Source: JBDHRG01 sp039807445 (GTDB lineage: Bacteria; Pseudomonadota; Gammaproteobacteria; Competibacterales; Competibacteraceae). From it: a stretch of 14,170 bases of DNA. Positions 1-8,256 of this stretch are shown here, in pieces. The position numbers were made by a program, and so were the translations under genes. The stretch is from assembly GCA_039807445.1 (NCBI GenBank), contig JBDHRG010000106.1:1-14170 (forward strand), given 5' to 3'. Each line of letters starts with the position of its first letter. Positions within the stretch are counted from its first letter, which is position 1. Under the pieces are notes generated by a model, which did no database searches, was not told the origin of the DNA, and saw nothing but the letters and a program-made list of their open reading frames with translations.

Positions 1-250
1 GCCCGGCGTCCCGTCAGAGTACTTCCAAGCCATTTCATTCCGTGGACCTGTGCCATCCGGCACGGTTTCGTACCATGAGTCCTTCAATGCGCAGGGCTGA
101 AAATTCATTCAAGCCGAAGCCGCTTCGCGGCTCGACTCAACTCGAGCATCAGCTCCCACTCCTCATCTTGCGCGGCGGTTTCCGCCGTGTCGGTGCAAGC
201 TGCGGCTGCTCGAGACTCACACGGGCGGGCGCGCTTTCGCATCGCCGGAC
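1..250. other. Upstream non-coding stretch, no supported gene
   Basis: I see no convincing gene here. The open frames that cross it on both strands lack a good ribosome binding site, have arginine/serine-rich composition typical of antisense reading in GC-rich DNA, and run into the regulatory elements at 251-377. A short hairpin (6-bp arms 173-178 and 182-187, loop of three T) is visible but has no T tract. The stretch is best read as the distal part of the control region for the gene at 431, or as remains of something beyond recognition. Confidence 0.5.
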
Positions 251-286
251 TGAACGCTTGCACATTGCGTTGCAACACATCGTTCA
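251..286 (+). promoter_or_regulatory. Candidate enhancer (upstream activating sequence), left copy
   Basis: This 36-bp element is bounded by the inverted repeat TGAACG (251-256) and CGTTCA (281-286) and has an inner palindrome GTTGCAAC (269-276). A second copy at 10764-10799 matches at 26 of 36 positions by eye, with identical 30-bp spacing between the outer half-sites. Both lie about 110 bp upstream of the -24 element of a sigma-54 promoter. That is the usual position for a site bound by an NtrC-type bacterial enhancer-binding protein. The identity of the regulator cannot be read from the window. Confidence 0.7.
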
Positions 287-361
287 GATACGCGCCGACG
301 CAGGTTTGGGAAACACGGATAAACGTCTGATAAAACAGTAAGTTGGAAATCACGATCAAGC

Positions 362-377
362 TGGCACGCCGCTTGCG
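362..377 (+). promoter_or_regulatory. Sigma-54 (-24/-12) promoter, left copy
   Basis: TGGCACG at 362-368, four bases, then TTGCG at 373-377. This fits the sigma-54 consensus TGGCACG-N4-TTGCW except for the last base, and keeps the required GG-N10-GC spacing (GG 363-364, GC 375-376). Transcription would begin near 388, about 43 nt before the start codon at 431. The region between the enhancer-like element and this promoter (287-361) is noticeably more AT-rich than its surroundings, which suits DNA bending, though I do not see a clear IHF site. Confidence 0.85.
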
Positions 378-430
378 TAGGCAAGGACGAGCGACCCGCT
401 CGCATCGTCTGAACCAACAGGGAGATCGCG

Positions 431-658
431 ATGAAGCTTCGCACCATCCTCGCCGTGCTCGCGCTGACCGGCGCCGCTGCGCTGAGTATCGCCCAGGCCG
501 ACAACGGTGCCCACCGCCCCGGCGACGGCCACAACCCGAACCAGATGTTCAGCCAGCAGGCGCAATCCGGGCAGAGCGCTGCCGGCGACGCGAGCCGCGA
601 CCTGCACACCGGGCCCGACGACCGCGACGACACCTTCCACATGTACCACAAAAAGTGA
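431..658 (+). CDS. Small exported histidine-containing protein (75 aa)
   Basis: I do not recognise a family. The N-terminus is a clear Sec signal peptide: MKLR, then a hydrophobic core to about residue 21, with likely cleavage after A-Q-A at residue 23. The mature chain is about 52 residues, very polar, rich in Gly, Asp and Gln, with six histidines including an HMYH motif just before the C-terminal KK. It has no cysteine, so disulfides and lipoprotein anchoring are excluded. The start is supported by an AGGGAGA ribosome binding site about 6 nt upstream of the ATG. It is the first gene behind the sigma-54 promoter at 362-377 and is followed by a strong hairpin at 667-690, so it may be made in excess over the downstream genes. 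A periplasmic metal-binding or stress role is possible but is inference from composition only. Confidence 0.8.
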   Translation: MKLRTILAVLALTGAAALSIAQADNGAHRPGDGHNPNQMFSQQAQSGQSAAGDASRDLHTGPDDRDDTFHMYHKK

Positions 659-666
659 TCGTGACC

Positions 667-690
667 GCCGGGCGGCCGAGGCCGCCCGGC
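667..690 (+). terminator. Strong GC hairpin, attenuator or mRNA 3'-end structure
   Basis: A perfect inverted repeat with 10-bp arms (GCCGGGCGGC at 667-676 and its complement at 681-690) and a CGAG loop, beginning 8 nt after the stop of the 75-aa gene. No T tract follows, so it is not a canonical intrinsic terminator. It could partly terminate, or protect the 3' end of the upstream message. Confidence 0.55.
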
Positions 691-725
691 GAGGCTCGCG
701 ACGAAGAGATATCCTGCCTCGGGAG

Positions 726-745
726 CGTGCGCCGATCGGCGCACG
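726..745. promoter_or_regulatory. 20-bp perfect palindrome upstream of the beta-propeller gene
   Basis: CGTGCGCCGATCGGCGCACG is perfectly self-complementary. It lies 32 bp before the start codon at 778. As RNA it could fold into an 8-bp stem with a GATC loop in the leader. As DNA it has the form of an operator for a dimeric repressor. Sequence alone cannot decide between these. Confidence 0.45.
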
Positions 746-777
746 GGGTTCTCCACATCGATCCACGGAGGTTCGCG

Positions 778-1779
778 ATGCGATCCCAGTCTCCCCTCGC
801 CGCCGCGCTCGCCGCGGCGGCCCTTTTGAATCTGGCCGGCACCGCGATGGCCGGTACCGTCTATACGGCCGACGAGCGCGGTGCCTCGATCAGCACGATC
901 GACACCGACAGCGGCCAGGTGCGCACCGAGCCGCTGGCGATCGCGCCGCACAACGTGCAGATCACGCCCGACGGTAAGCGCCTGCTGCTGACCGGCATGC
1001 CGGCCGCGGCGCACGCGGAGCACGGCGGGTCCGACGGCAAGGCCGGCGGTCGCCTGCTGGTGCTCGACGCCACCACGCTCGCCGTCGATGCCGACATCGC
1101 GCTCGGCGGCCACCCGGGCCACGTCGTCACCGATCCAGCCGGTACGACGGCTTATGTCACCGACGCCGAGCGCAACCAGGTCTTGGCCGTCGACCTGAGC
1201 GCCGGGAAGGTGGTCGCTGCGATCCCGGCCGGCGCCTATCCGCACGGGTTACGTCCGAGCCCCGACGGCCGCGAACTGTACGTCGCCGACGTCAAGGGCG
1301 ACAGCGTGACCGTGATCGACCTCGCGACGAAGGCGCGCGTCGCGACCATCCCGGTCGGCGAGGAGCCGGTGCAAGTCGGCTTCGCGCCCGACGGCCGCAA
1401 GGCTTACGTGTCGCTGCGCGACGAGGACGCGGTCGCCGAGATCGACACCGCCAGCCGCAAGGTGACGGCCAGGATCAAGGTCGGCCGCAAGCCGATCCAG
1501 GTCTATGCGACGCCCGATGGCCGCAAGCTCTACGTCGCCAACCAGGGCAAGACCAAGAATCCCGACGACCGCGTGTCGGTGATCGACCTCGGCACGGGGA
1601 AGGTCGTCGCGACGCTGAAATCCGGCCGCGGCGCGCACGGCGTGGTGGTTGCCGAGGGCCGCGCCTGGGTCAGCAACATCGAGGACGGCAACGTCGCCGA
1701 GATCGACACCGCCACCGACCGGGTGCTGAAACGCTACCCGGTCGGCCAGGGGCCGAACGGGATCACGTACCGCCCGTGA
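778..1779 (+). CDS. Exported YVTN-family beta-propeller protein (333 aa)
   Basis: The ATG at 778 follows a GGAGG ribosome binding site and opens with a signal peptide (MRSQSP, alanine-rich core, cleavage near A-M-A at residue 25). The open frame extends much further upstream, but only this start gives a signal peptide. The mature protein consists of about seven repeats of roughly 42 residues with the family hallmarks: TPDG/SPDG/APDG turns, xYVxxxxxxxVxxID strands such as LYVADVKGDSVTVID, and VGxxPxxV loops. This predicts a six- to seven-bladed propeller in the periplasm. YVTN proteins usually act as binding scaffolds or in surface and redox functions, and no catalytic site is visible. A His-containing insertion (HAEHGG, about residues 79-84) interrupts the second repeat. 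It sits behind the hairpin and palindrome described above and may be read from the same sigma-54 promoter. The substrate or partner is unknown. Confidence 0.88.
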   Translation: MRSQSPLAAALAAAALLNLAGTAMAGTVYTADERGASISTIDTDSGQVRTEPLAIAPHNVQITPDGKRLLLTGMPAAAHAEHGGSDGKAGGRLLVLDATTLAVDADIALGGHPGHVVTDPAGTTAYVTDAERNQVLAVDLSAGKVVAAIPAGAYPHGLRPSPDGRELYVADVKGDSVTVIDLATKARVATIPVGEEPVQVGFAPDGRKAYVSLRDEDAVAEIDTASRKVTARIKVGRKPIQVYATPDGRKLYVANQGKTKNPDDRVSVIDLGTGKVVATLKSGRGAHGVVVAEGRAWVSNIEDGNVAEIDTATDRVLKRYPVGQGPNGITYRP

Positions 1780-1857
1780 ACCCAACCCCGCACTTGCGCA
1801 TCGCCTTCTAAAATTCGAGCGGAAACCGCATCGGCTCTCGAAGAGGTGGACGCCGCC

Positions 1858-2328
1858 ATGCAAGACGTGCCGTCACGTAGCCTGCCCGTCCGCATCGTGC
1901 TGGCGGCCACGCTCCTGGTCGCCGGCGCCGCCGGCGCCGCCGATGGATACCAAGCCGCCGATGGCGTGGCGCTCTATCTGGGGATCATGCCGGCCGAACT
2001 GGTCCGCGGGCATCCGCAGGCGCACCCGGAGGGCGGGATGCACGGCGGCGTGCCACCGGGAGCGCGCGACCGGCACCTGGTCGTCGCGCTGTTCGACGAG
2101 CGCAGCGGCGAGCGCATCACCGAAGCCGAGGTCAGGGTCAAGGTCGAAGAGCCCGGCCACCTCGGCGCTTCGGAAAAGGCGCTCGAACCGATGCTGATCG
2201 CCGGCACTGTCACCTACGGCAACTACTTCAGGATGCCGGACAAGGGCCCCTATCTGATCTGGGTGCAGGTGCGCCGGCCGGGTTCCGCGCGCACCCTGGA
2301 GGCCCGGTTCGAACACCGCCGCCCCTGA
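1858..2328 (+). CDS. Periplasmic protein with His/Met-rich motif, Ig-like fold likely (156 aa)
   Basis: The ATG at 1858 is preferred over the in-frame GTG at 1846 because an AGAGGTGG ribosome binding site (1842-1849) sits 8 nt before it. The N-terminus is a signal peptide (VRIVLAATLLVAGAAGA, cleavage near residue 27). The mature part begins with a segment containing GHPQAHPEGGMHGG (residues 51-64), a potential metal site with H52, H56, M61 and H62. It continues as alternating short beta-strand patterns (LVVALFD, AEVRVKVEE, GPYLIWVQV) ending in a typical last strand. That pattern resembles YtkA/FixH-like or other immunoglobulin-like periplasmic domains, but I cannot name the family with confidence. 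It lies 78 nt after the beta-propeller gene and is followed by a hairpin at 2338-2355, so it probably closes the left block of envelope genes. A role in metal handling is inference. Confidence 0.78.
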   Translation: MQDVPSRSLPVRIVLAATLLVAGAAGAADGYQAADGVALYLGIMPAELVRGHPQAHPEGGMHGGVPPGARDRHLVVALFDERSGERITEAEVRVKVEEPGHLGASEKALEPMLIAGTVTYGNYFRMPDKGPYLIWVQVRRPGSARTLEARFEHRRP

Positions 2329-2337
2329 GGCCGACGC

Positions 2338-2355
2338 CCGTCACGCCGGTGACGG
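2338..2355 (+). terminator. Hairpin between envelope block and ATPase operon
   Basis: A 7-bp perfect stem (CCGTCAC at 2338-2344, GTGACGG at 2349-2355) around a GCCG loop, beginning 10 nt after the preceding stop. A second weak stem with a TTCG loop follows at about 2357-2368. There is no T tract, so termination would be partial or Rho-assisted. It marks a plausible boundary between the transcription units. Confidence 0.4.
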
Positions 2356-2393
2356 CTATGCTTCGGTATGTGCATGCGCGGCCGGAGCGGACG

Positions 2394-2750
2394 ATGTCTA
2401 CCTCGCCTTCGACACCGGATCGGGCGGCCGAGGCCGCCATCGGCGAAGTGCTGGGCGCGGAGGCGGCGGCGCGGGAAGCCGTAGCGCTCTGCGATCGCCA
2501 GGCAGAGCAAATCTGCCGGCAGGCCAGGCTCGAGTGCAAGCGCATCGCGCAACGCACCGATGCGCGCATCGAGCGAGTCCGACGCAGCATCGCGAGCCAT
2601 GCCGAGCAGCGGATTGCTGCGCTCGAGACCGAGGCGCGAGCCTGCTCCGGCGCACCCGCCGAGGACACCTTTCCGACTTCGCTGATCGAGGCTGCCGTGG
2701 CGACGCTGGCAGCCGAGCTGAGCGGTGGGCTCGATGGCGGCCAGCCTTGA
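2394..2750 (+). CDS. A/V-type ATPase peripheral-stalk subunit (G/H-like), 118 aa
   Basis: This is the first gene of the rotary ATPase operon. The protein is almost entirely alpha-helical and polar. From about residue 10 to 85 it is a continuous heptad-like coiled coil rich in Ala, Glu, Arg and Gln (for example AAREAVALCDRQAEQICRQA), followed by a short C-terminal helical segment. In A/V-ATPases the G/H subunit forms the peripheral stalk as a coiled-coil heterodimer with subunit E, and length and position fit this. Assignment rests on architecture and operon position, because these subunits diverge strongly. The start at 2394 gives a compact N-terminus; the frame is open to 2349, but the upstream part would cover the hairpin and looks non-coding. 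The ribosome binding site is weak (GGAGCGG). The 3' end overlaps the next gene by 17 nt. Confidence 0.72.
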   Translation: MSTSPSTPDRAAEAAIGEVLGAEAAAREAVALCDRQAEQICRQARLECKRIAQRTDARIERVRRSIASHAEQRIAALETEARACSGAPAEDTFPTSLIEAAVATLAAELSGGLDGGQP

Positions 2751-3468
2751 CTATGCGCAGGCGCGCGTGCAAGCCCGCTACGGGCAGCGCCCCGATCGGC
2801 TCCTCTGGCAAGAGCTCCATGGCATCAAGGACTTCGCGGCGTTCCTGGAAGCCGCCCGCGGTTCGGCCTTGCAGCCCTGGCTTGGCGGTTTCGATGCCGA
2901 GAGCACCGGCAGCGAAATCGAGCTCGGGCTGCGCGCAGCCCTGCGTACCCGGATCGGCGAAGTGGCCGGCTGGATGCCGCAGCCGTGGCAGGCAACAGTG
3001 CACTGGACCGCCCGCCTGCTCGACTTGCCGGCGATCTTCCACTTGGCGCGCGGGGAAATGCCGCCCGAATGGATGCGCAGGGATCCGTGTCTGGGGCGCT
3101 ATCCCGACCTCGATGCCCTGCTCGACAGCGAATGGAGGCCCGTCGTGCTCGCCTGGCAGCGGGGCGTTTCGATGCGCACCGCATGGCTCGGGGAGTGGCG
3201 CAGGCGCTGGCCGGCCCGGGACCCCTCGCTCGAGCGGCTGGTCGAACTGATCGAGGCGCATCTGGCGCGGTTCACGACGGGCCCGCCGCAGGCGGCCTGG
3301 GGGCTGCGCGAAGCGCTGCAGCGCGAGCTGCGCTGGCTGTTCCGCCGCTCTGCGCTGGCGCCCGCCGCGGCTTTCGTCTATCTCGCGTCGGTCGCCCTCG
3401 ACCTGGAGCGGCTGCGCGGCGAACTGCTGGGGCGGCTGCGCTTTCCCGAGGCCGAGCGCGCCCCGTGA
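2734..3468 (+). CDS. Putative A/V-type ATPase subunit C/d-like protein, 244 aa
   Basis: The protein is a mostly helical, Trp- and Arg-rich soluble chain without signal peptide or membrane segments. The operon has genes for the other core subunits but otherwise lacks a subunit C (the d/AC39-like socket joining the central stalk to the c-ring). Placed directly before subunit I, this gene is the best candidate. It is short for the family: 244 residues, where subunit C usually has 320-350. I see no diagnostic motif that proves the assignment. Alternative: a lineage-specific accessory subunit. The ATG at 2734 is chosen over the GTG at 2725 because GGTGGG at 2724-2729 can serve as a ribosome binding site. 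It overlaps the upstream gene by 17 nt and shares GTGA with subunit I, so translation is coupled on both sides. Confidence 0.6.
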   Translation: MAASLDYAQARVQARYGQRPDRLLWQELHGIKDFAAFLEAARGSALQPWLGGFDAESTGSEIELGLRAALRTRIGEVAGWMPQPWQATVHWTARLLDLPAIFHLARGEMPPEWMRRDPCLGRYPDLDALLDSEWRPVVLAWQRGVSMRTAWLGEWRRRWPARDPSLERLVELIEAHLARFTTGPPQAAWGLREALQRELRWLFRRSALAPAAAFVYLASVALDLERLRGELLGRLRFPEAERAP

Positions 3469-5285
3469 TCCATCCGCTGCCGACCACCTGGTTCGAAATC
3501 CTCGCCGCGGGCGACGATGCCGCCCTCGCGCTCGAAGCGCTGGCGGAAACGGGAGCGGCCGAGCTCGAGGCGCGCCCCGGTGCGCAGGCCCGGATGGGCT
3601 TGGCGGAGATCGTGCAACTGCTGGAGCGCTACGCCGAGCTGTCGCGGCAATACCAGCCCTACTGGCCGCCCGCTGCGCACCGCCGCGCCCCTGCCCCCGC
3701 GACGGGCCTGGCCGCGGCATTGCAGCGGATCGAAGCCTGGGCCGCCGAAGCCGAAGCGCTGATCGGGCGCATGCAGCGGCTCGAAGCCGAGCGGGCCGAG
3801 TTGCTGCTCTGGCAAAGGCTTTTCGCCCGCCTGGGCGGCTGTGGCCTCGATTTCGCGGCGCTGTCCGCCGCCGGCCCGATCCTGCAAGCTTCGCTCCTCA
3901 TGCTCCCGAAGGACCGTGTCCCGGAAATCCCGCCCTCGGTGCTGACCAGGCGCTTCGACATCGACGGCGCCCTTCATCTGATAGCGCTCGGCGATGCGCC
4001 GCAAATCCGGGCGCTGTGCCGGCAGGTCGCTGCGCTCGATGGCCGGACCGTCGCCTTCCCCGCCTGGCTGCGCGCTGCGCCGCGCGACAACGCGGTCCAC
4101 ATCGTCCGGCGCAGCGCCGCGCTGGAGGAGCGGTCCGCGAAGCTGCAGCGGCTGTTGCAGAGCCTGCATCGCGAACACCGCCTGGCCGATGCGCTGGAGA
4201 CCGTGCGCCGCCTGGAATGGTTCGCCGGACAGGCGAACCGCTTGCAGGCGGGAGGCGTCTTCGTCTGGATCAGCGGCTGGACCAGCGATACGGGAAAGCT
4301 CCGTGGCGCGCTGCGCCGCTGCGGCGCACGCGCACTGGTGCATTTTCCAGACCCGCCCGCCGCCGTGGACCCGCCGCTGGTGCTGCGCAATCCCCGGTGG
4401 GCGCGGCCCTTCGAACCGTTCAGCCGGGCGCTCGGCATGCCGGGCAGCGACGAAGTCGACCCCAGCCGGCTGTTGGCACTGGCCATGCCGCTGATGTTCG
4501 GCTACATGTTCGGCGATCTGGGGCAAGGGCTCGTGCTGGTGATCGCCGGGCTGGCGCTGGAGCGACGGTACCCGATGGCGCGCCTGCTGCTTGCGGGAGG
4601 CTTCTCTGCGATGATTTTCGGCATGTTGTTCGGCAGCGCGTTCAGCCGCGGCGATCTGCTGCCTGCGCTGTGGATCCATCCCCTCGACGATCCGGTCCTG
4701 CTGCTGCTGGTCCCGCTGGCGGGCGGGGCCGTGCTGCTCGCCCTCGGCATGCTGTTGACGGGGCTGGAAGCCTACTGGCGCAAGGACCTCGGCCGCTGGC
4801 TGCTCCGCGACGCCGGATCGGTCGCGGTCTATCTCGGCATCTTCGCCGGGCTCCTTTTCCCGCAGGGCTATGTGTTCGCGGCCATCGGGCTGCTGGCGCA
4901 CGTGGGCGGTCGCGCGTGGTCCGAGCGGCGCCTGCGGGCTGCTGTCGCGGCGCTCGCGTATCTCTTCGAAACGCTGCAGCGGACCCTGGTCAACACGCTG
5001 TCCTTCGCGCGCATCGGCGCATTCGCGCTGGCCCATGCCGGTCTGTCCACGGCGATCTCCGCGCTGGCCGAAGCCGCCGGCGGCCCGGTGGGCCGCTTCG
5101 GCGTACTGCTCGCCGGCAATGCGCTGGTGATCGGCGTCGAAGCCTTGGTCGTCTCGATCCAGACCACGCGGCTCGTGCTGTTCGAATTTTTCACCCGCTT
5201 CCTGCAAGGCGGGGGACGCGGGTTCCGGCCCCTGTCCCCGCCTCCGGGAGCCGGTCCGGGAGAGCTCCATGAATCCACGGATTAG
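3465..5285 (+). CDS. ntpI: A/V-type ATPase membrane subunit I (a-subunit), 606 aa
   Basis: Subunit I forms the stator half-channels for ions beside the c-ring and anchors the peripheral stalks. The first about 320 residues form the cytoplasmic domain, with long helical coiled-coil stretches (about residues 80-115 and 215-260) and the conserved FVWISGW segment near 266-272. The membrane domain starts near residue 335 with the hallmark FGYMFGDLGQG (345-355), followed by about seven or eight hydrophobic helices. The helix LVNTLSFARIGAFALAH carries R516, the expected essential arginine facing the c-ring glutamate. The start is a GTG at 3465 whose last two bases begin the stop of the upstream gene. 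The 3' end overlaps the K gene by 17 nt. Length fits the family (about 600-660). Assignment is firm; the number of helices is estimated by eye. Confidence 0.95.
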   Translation: MIHPLPTTWFEILAAGDDAALALEALAETGAAELEARPGAQARMGLAEIVQLLERYAELSRQYQPYWPPAAHRRAPAPATGLAAALQRIEAWAAEAEALIGRMQRLEAERAELLLWQRLFARLGGCGLDFAALSAAGPILQASLLMLPKDRVPEIPPSVLTRRFDIDGALHLIALGDAPQIRALCRQVAALDGRTVAFPAWLRAAPRDNAVHIVRRSAALEERSAKLQRLLQSLHREHRLADALETVRRLEWFAGQANRLQAGGVFVWISGWTSDTGKLRGALRRCGARALVHFPDPPAAVDPPLVLRNPRWARPFEPFSRALGMPGSDEVDPSRLLALAMPLMFGYMFGDLGQGLVLVIAGLALERRYPMARLLLAGGFSAMIFGMLFGSAFSRGDLLPALWIHPLDDPVLLLLVPLAGGAVLLALGMLLTGLEAYWRKDLGRWLLRDAGSVAVYLGIFAGLLFPQGYVFAAIGLLAHVGGRAWSERRLRAAVAALAYLFETLQRTLVNTLSFARIGAFALAHAGLSTAISALAEAAGGPVGRFGVLLAGNALVIGVEALVVSIQTTRLVLFEFFTRFLQGGGRGFRPLSPPPGAGPGELHESTD

Positions 5286-5622
5286 GTTGGCCGGGACGCT
5301 GACGCTGTCGGCAGCCCTGCTCGGGCTGCTGTCGACGGCGATCCTGCTCTGGCCGGAGCCGCTCGCCGCGCAGCAGCGCGCGCCGTCGGGTGCGGGCGAA
5401 AGCGGCCTGTTCGCCTGGGGGCTTTTCAGCGCGGCGCTGGCCACCGGACTGTCTTCGCTGGCCGCGGGTCTCGCGGTCGCCAGGGTCGGCACCGCGGCGA
5501 TCGGCGCCCTGGCCGAAAAGCCGGAACTCTTCGGGCGCCTGCTGATCTTCGTCGGCTTGGCCGAGGGGATCGCGATCTACGGGCTGATCGTTTCCATCCT
5601 GATCCTGGAGCGTCTCGAATGA
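5269..5622 (+). CDS. ntpK: A/V-type ATPase c-ring subunit K (proteolipid), 117 aa
   Basis: The protein forms the rotating membrane ring. Residues 8-27 are an N-terminal hydrophobic segment that could be a signal peptide or an extra helix. Residues about 45-72 and 88-112 form the two-helix hairpin, joined by the conserved polar loop AEKPELFGR. The ion-binding glutamate is E99 in GLAEGIAIYG. The residues after it are Gly-Ile-Ala rather than Ser/Thr, and the position where Na+-type rings carry Gln appears to be V70. Proton coupling is therefore more likely than sodium, by eye alignment only. The ATG follows a GGGAG ribosome binding site. The 5' end lies inside the I gene, and the stop shares ATGA with subunit F. 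It encodes a single hairpin, unlike the duplicated 16-kDa proteolipid of some V-ATPases. Confidence 0.93.
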   Translation: MNPRIRLAGTLTLSAALLGLLSTAILLWPEPLAAQQRAPSGAGESGLFAWGLFSAALATGLSSLAAGLAVARVGTAAIGALAEKPELFGRLLIFVGLAEGIAIYGLIVSILILERLE

Positions 5623-5909
5623 TCGCCCCGGTGATCTTTCTCGGCAACGAAACGAGTGCCGCGGGCTATCGGCTGGCCGGCGCGAAGGTGTGCATCCCGC
5701 GCCCCGGCGAAGAGCTCGCCTCGCTCGAGCAGGCGCGCGGCGAGGCAGCGCTGGTGATCGTCAGCGCCGAGGTCGCGGCGCGCCTGCCCGCCAGCGCACT
5801 CGAGCCGGCGCTGGCGGCTGCCGCGCCGCTGCTGCTGGTCGCCGCACCACTGCGCGGCGCGGAGCCCGACCTCGCGGCGCGCCTGCTCGCCCAGCTCGGG
5901 ATCGGGTGA
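5619..5909 (+). CDS. atpF: A/V-type ATPase subunit F (central stalk), 96 aa
   Basis: Subunit F sits with D in the central rotor shaft. The N-terminal strand and turn, VIFLGNETSAAGYRLAG (residues 5-21), match the family pattern of a small Rossmann-like alpha/beta fold. They are followed by a helix-rich part and the strand ALVIVSAEVA (43-52). Length is typical (about 100). The ATG overlaps the stop of K as ATGA, and its own stop shares one base with the start of E (TGATG). The symbol follows the archaeal-type naming and must not be confused with the b-subunit of F-type ATP synthase, nor with enterococcal ntpF. Confidence 0.85.
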   Translation: MIAPVIFLGNETSAAGYRLAGAKVCIPRPGEELASLEQARGEAALVIVSAEVAARLPASALEPALAAAAPLLLVAAPLRGAEPDLAARLLAQLGIG

Positions 5910-6507
5910 TGGACCAGGTACGCCCGCTCTTGGAGCTGGTCGAGCGCTACCGGCTGAGCCGCTGCGAAGCAGCCTTGGGCGAGGCGCGCTCCCGGGCCGA
6001 AGCGCTGCTCGGCGAAGCGCACCGGCAAGCCCGGCGCCGCCTGCACGCGGCGATCGTCGAGGAGAGGCAGAAGGCGCAGGCCGCGATCCGCTCGGCGCAG
6101 GCGCGCCTGCAGACGGCAAGGCGCCTGCGCGAGCAGCGGCGGGCGATGGGGCTGCTCGATGCCGCCTGGACGCGCCTGCGCCCCGAGCTCGTGCGCCGCT
6201 GGCGCGACCCCGGGGCGCGCGCGCTGTGGGTGCAAGGCCTGGCGTCGGCAGCGCTGGCGACGCTGCCGAAAACCGGCTGGCGAATCCGCCACCCTGCGGA
6301 TTGGCCGGCCCGGGAGATCGCGGCGCTCGAAGCGAAGCTCGCGGCGCAGCTCGCAGCGCCGCCGGACTTCGCGAGCGACCCGGCGATCGACGCCGGACTT
6401 CGCATCGAGGCGGGAGAAGCGATCTTCGACGGCACGCCGGAAGGCTTGCTCGCCGACCGCCGCTCGGTCGAAGCGCGGCTGCTGCACCGCTTGCAGGGGA
6501 GAGCGCC

Positions 6508-6511
<4 letters not shown>
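5909..6511 (+). CDS. atpE: A/V-type ATPase subunit E (peripheral stalk), 200 aa
   Basis: An N-terminal helix of about 100 residues, very rich in Arg, Ala, Glu and Gln (e.g. EERQKAQAAIRSAQARLQTA), is followed by a mixed alpha/beta C-terminal domain ending in a GIRIEAG-like segment: AGLRIEAGEAIFDGT, then a helix (LLADRRSVEARLLHRL). That order is the standard subunit E architecture: the coiled coil pairs with the G/H subunit and the C-terminal domain binds the top of the catalytic head next to B. Length fits (190-200). The start ATG at 5909 overlaps the F stop by one base. The frame is open for over 200 nt further upstream, but that part is the F gene read in another frame. The stop shares TTGA with subunit A. 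Confidence 0.9.

Positions 6512-8245
<1,734 letters not shown>

Positions 8246-8256
<11 letters not shown>

Noticed and set aside
42..341. Plus-strand open frame of 99 codons upstream of the first gene
   Set aside because: No ribosome binding site, Arg-rich composition typical of chance frames in GC-rich DNA, and it runs through the regulatory element.
105..359. Minus-strand open frame of 84 codons across the left control region
   Set aside because: It overlaps both the enhancer-like element and the sigma-54 promoter, has no good ribosome binding site and resembles no family I know.
1794..1814. TTGCGC and TAAAAT as a sigma-70 promoter before the gene at 1858
   Set aside because: The spacing between the two boxes is only 9 bp, too short for a working promoter.
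2348..2362. Possible sigma-54 site before the ATPase operon (GG-N10-GC spacing)
   Set aside because: Only the GG/GC spacing and most of the -12 element fit; the -24 element is poor, it lies within a hairpin, and there is no enhancer-like element upstream.
4474..4489. TGGCAC-containing GG-N10-GC match inside subunit I
   Set aside because: The bases are explained by the conserved protein segment before the FGYMFGD motif, there is no enhancer element upstream, and no gene starts shortly after it.
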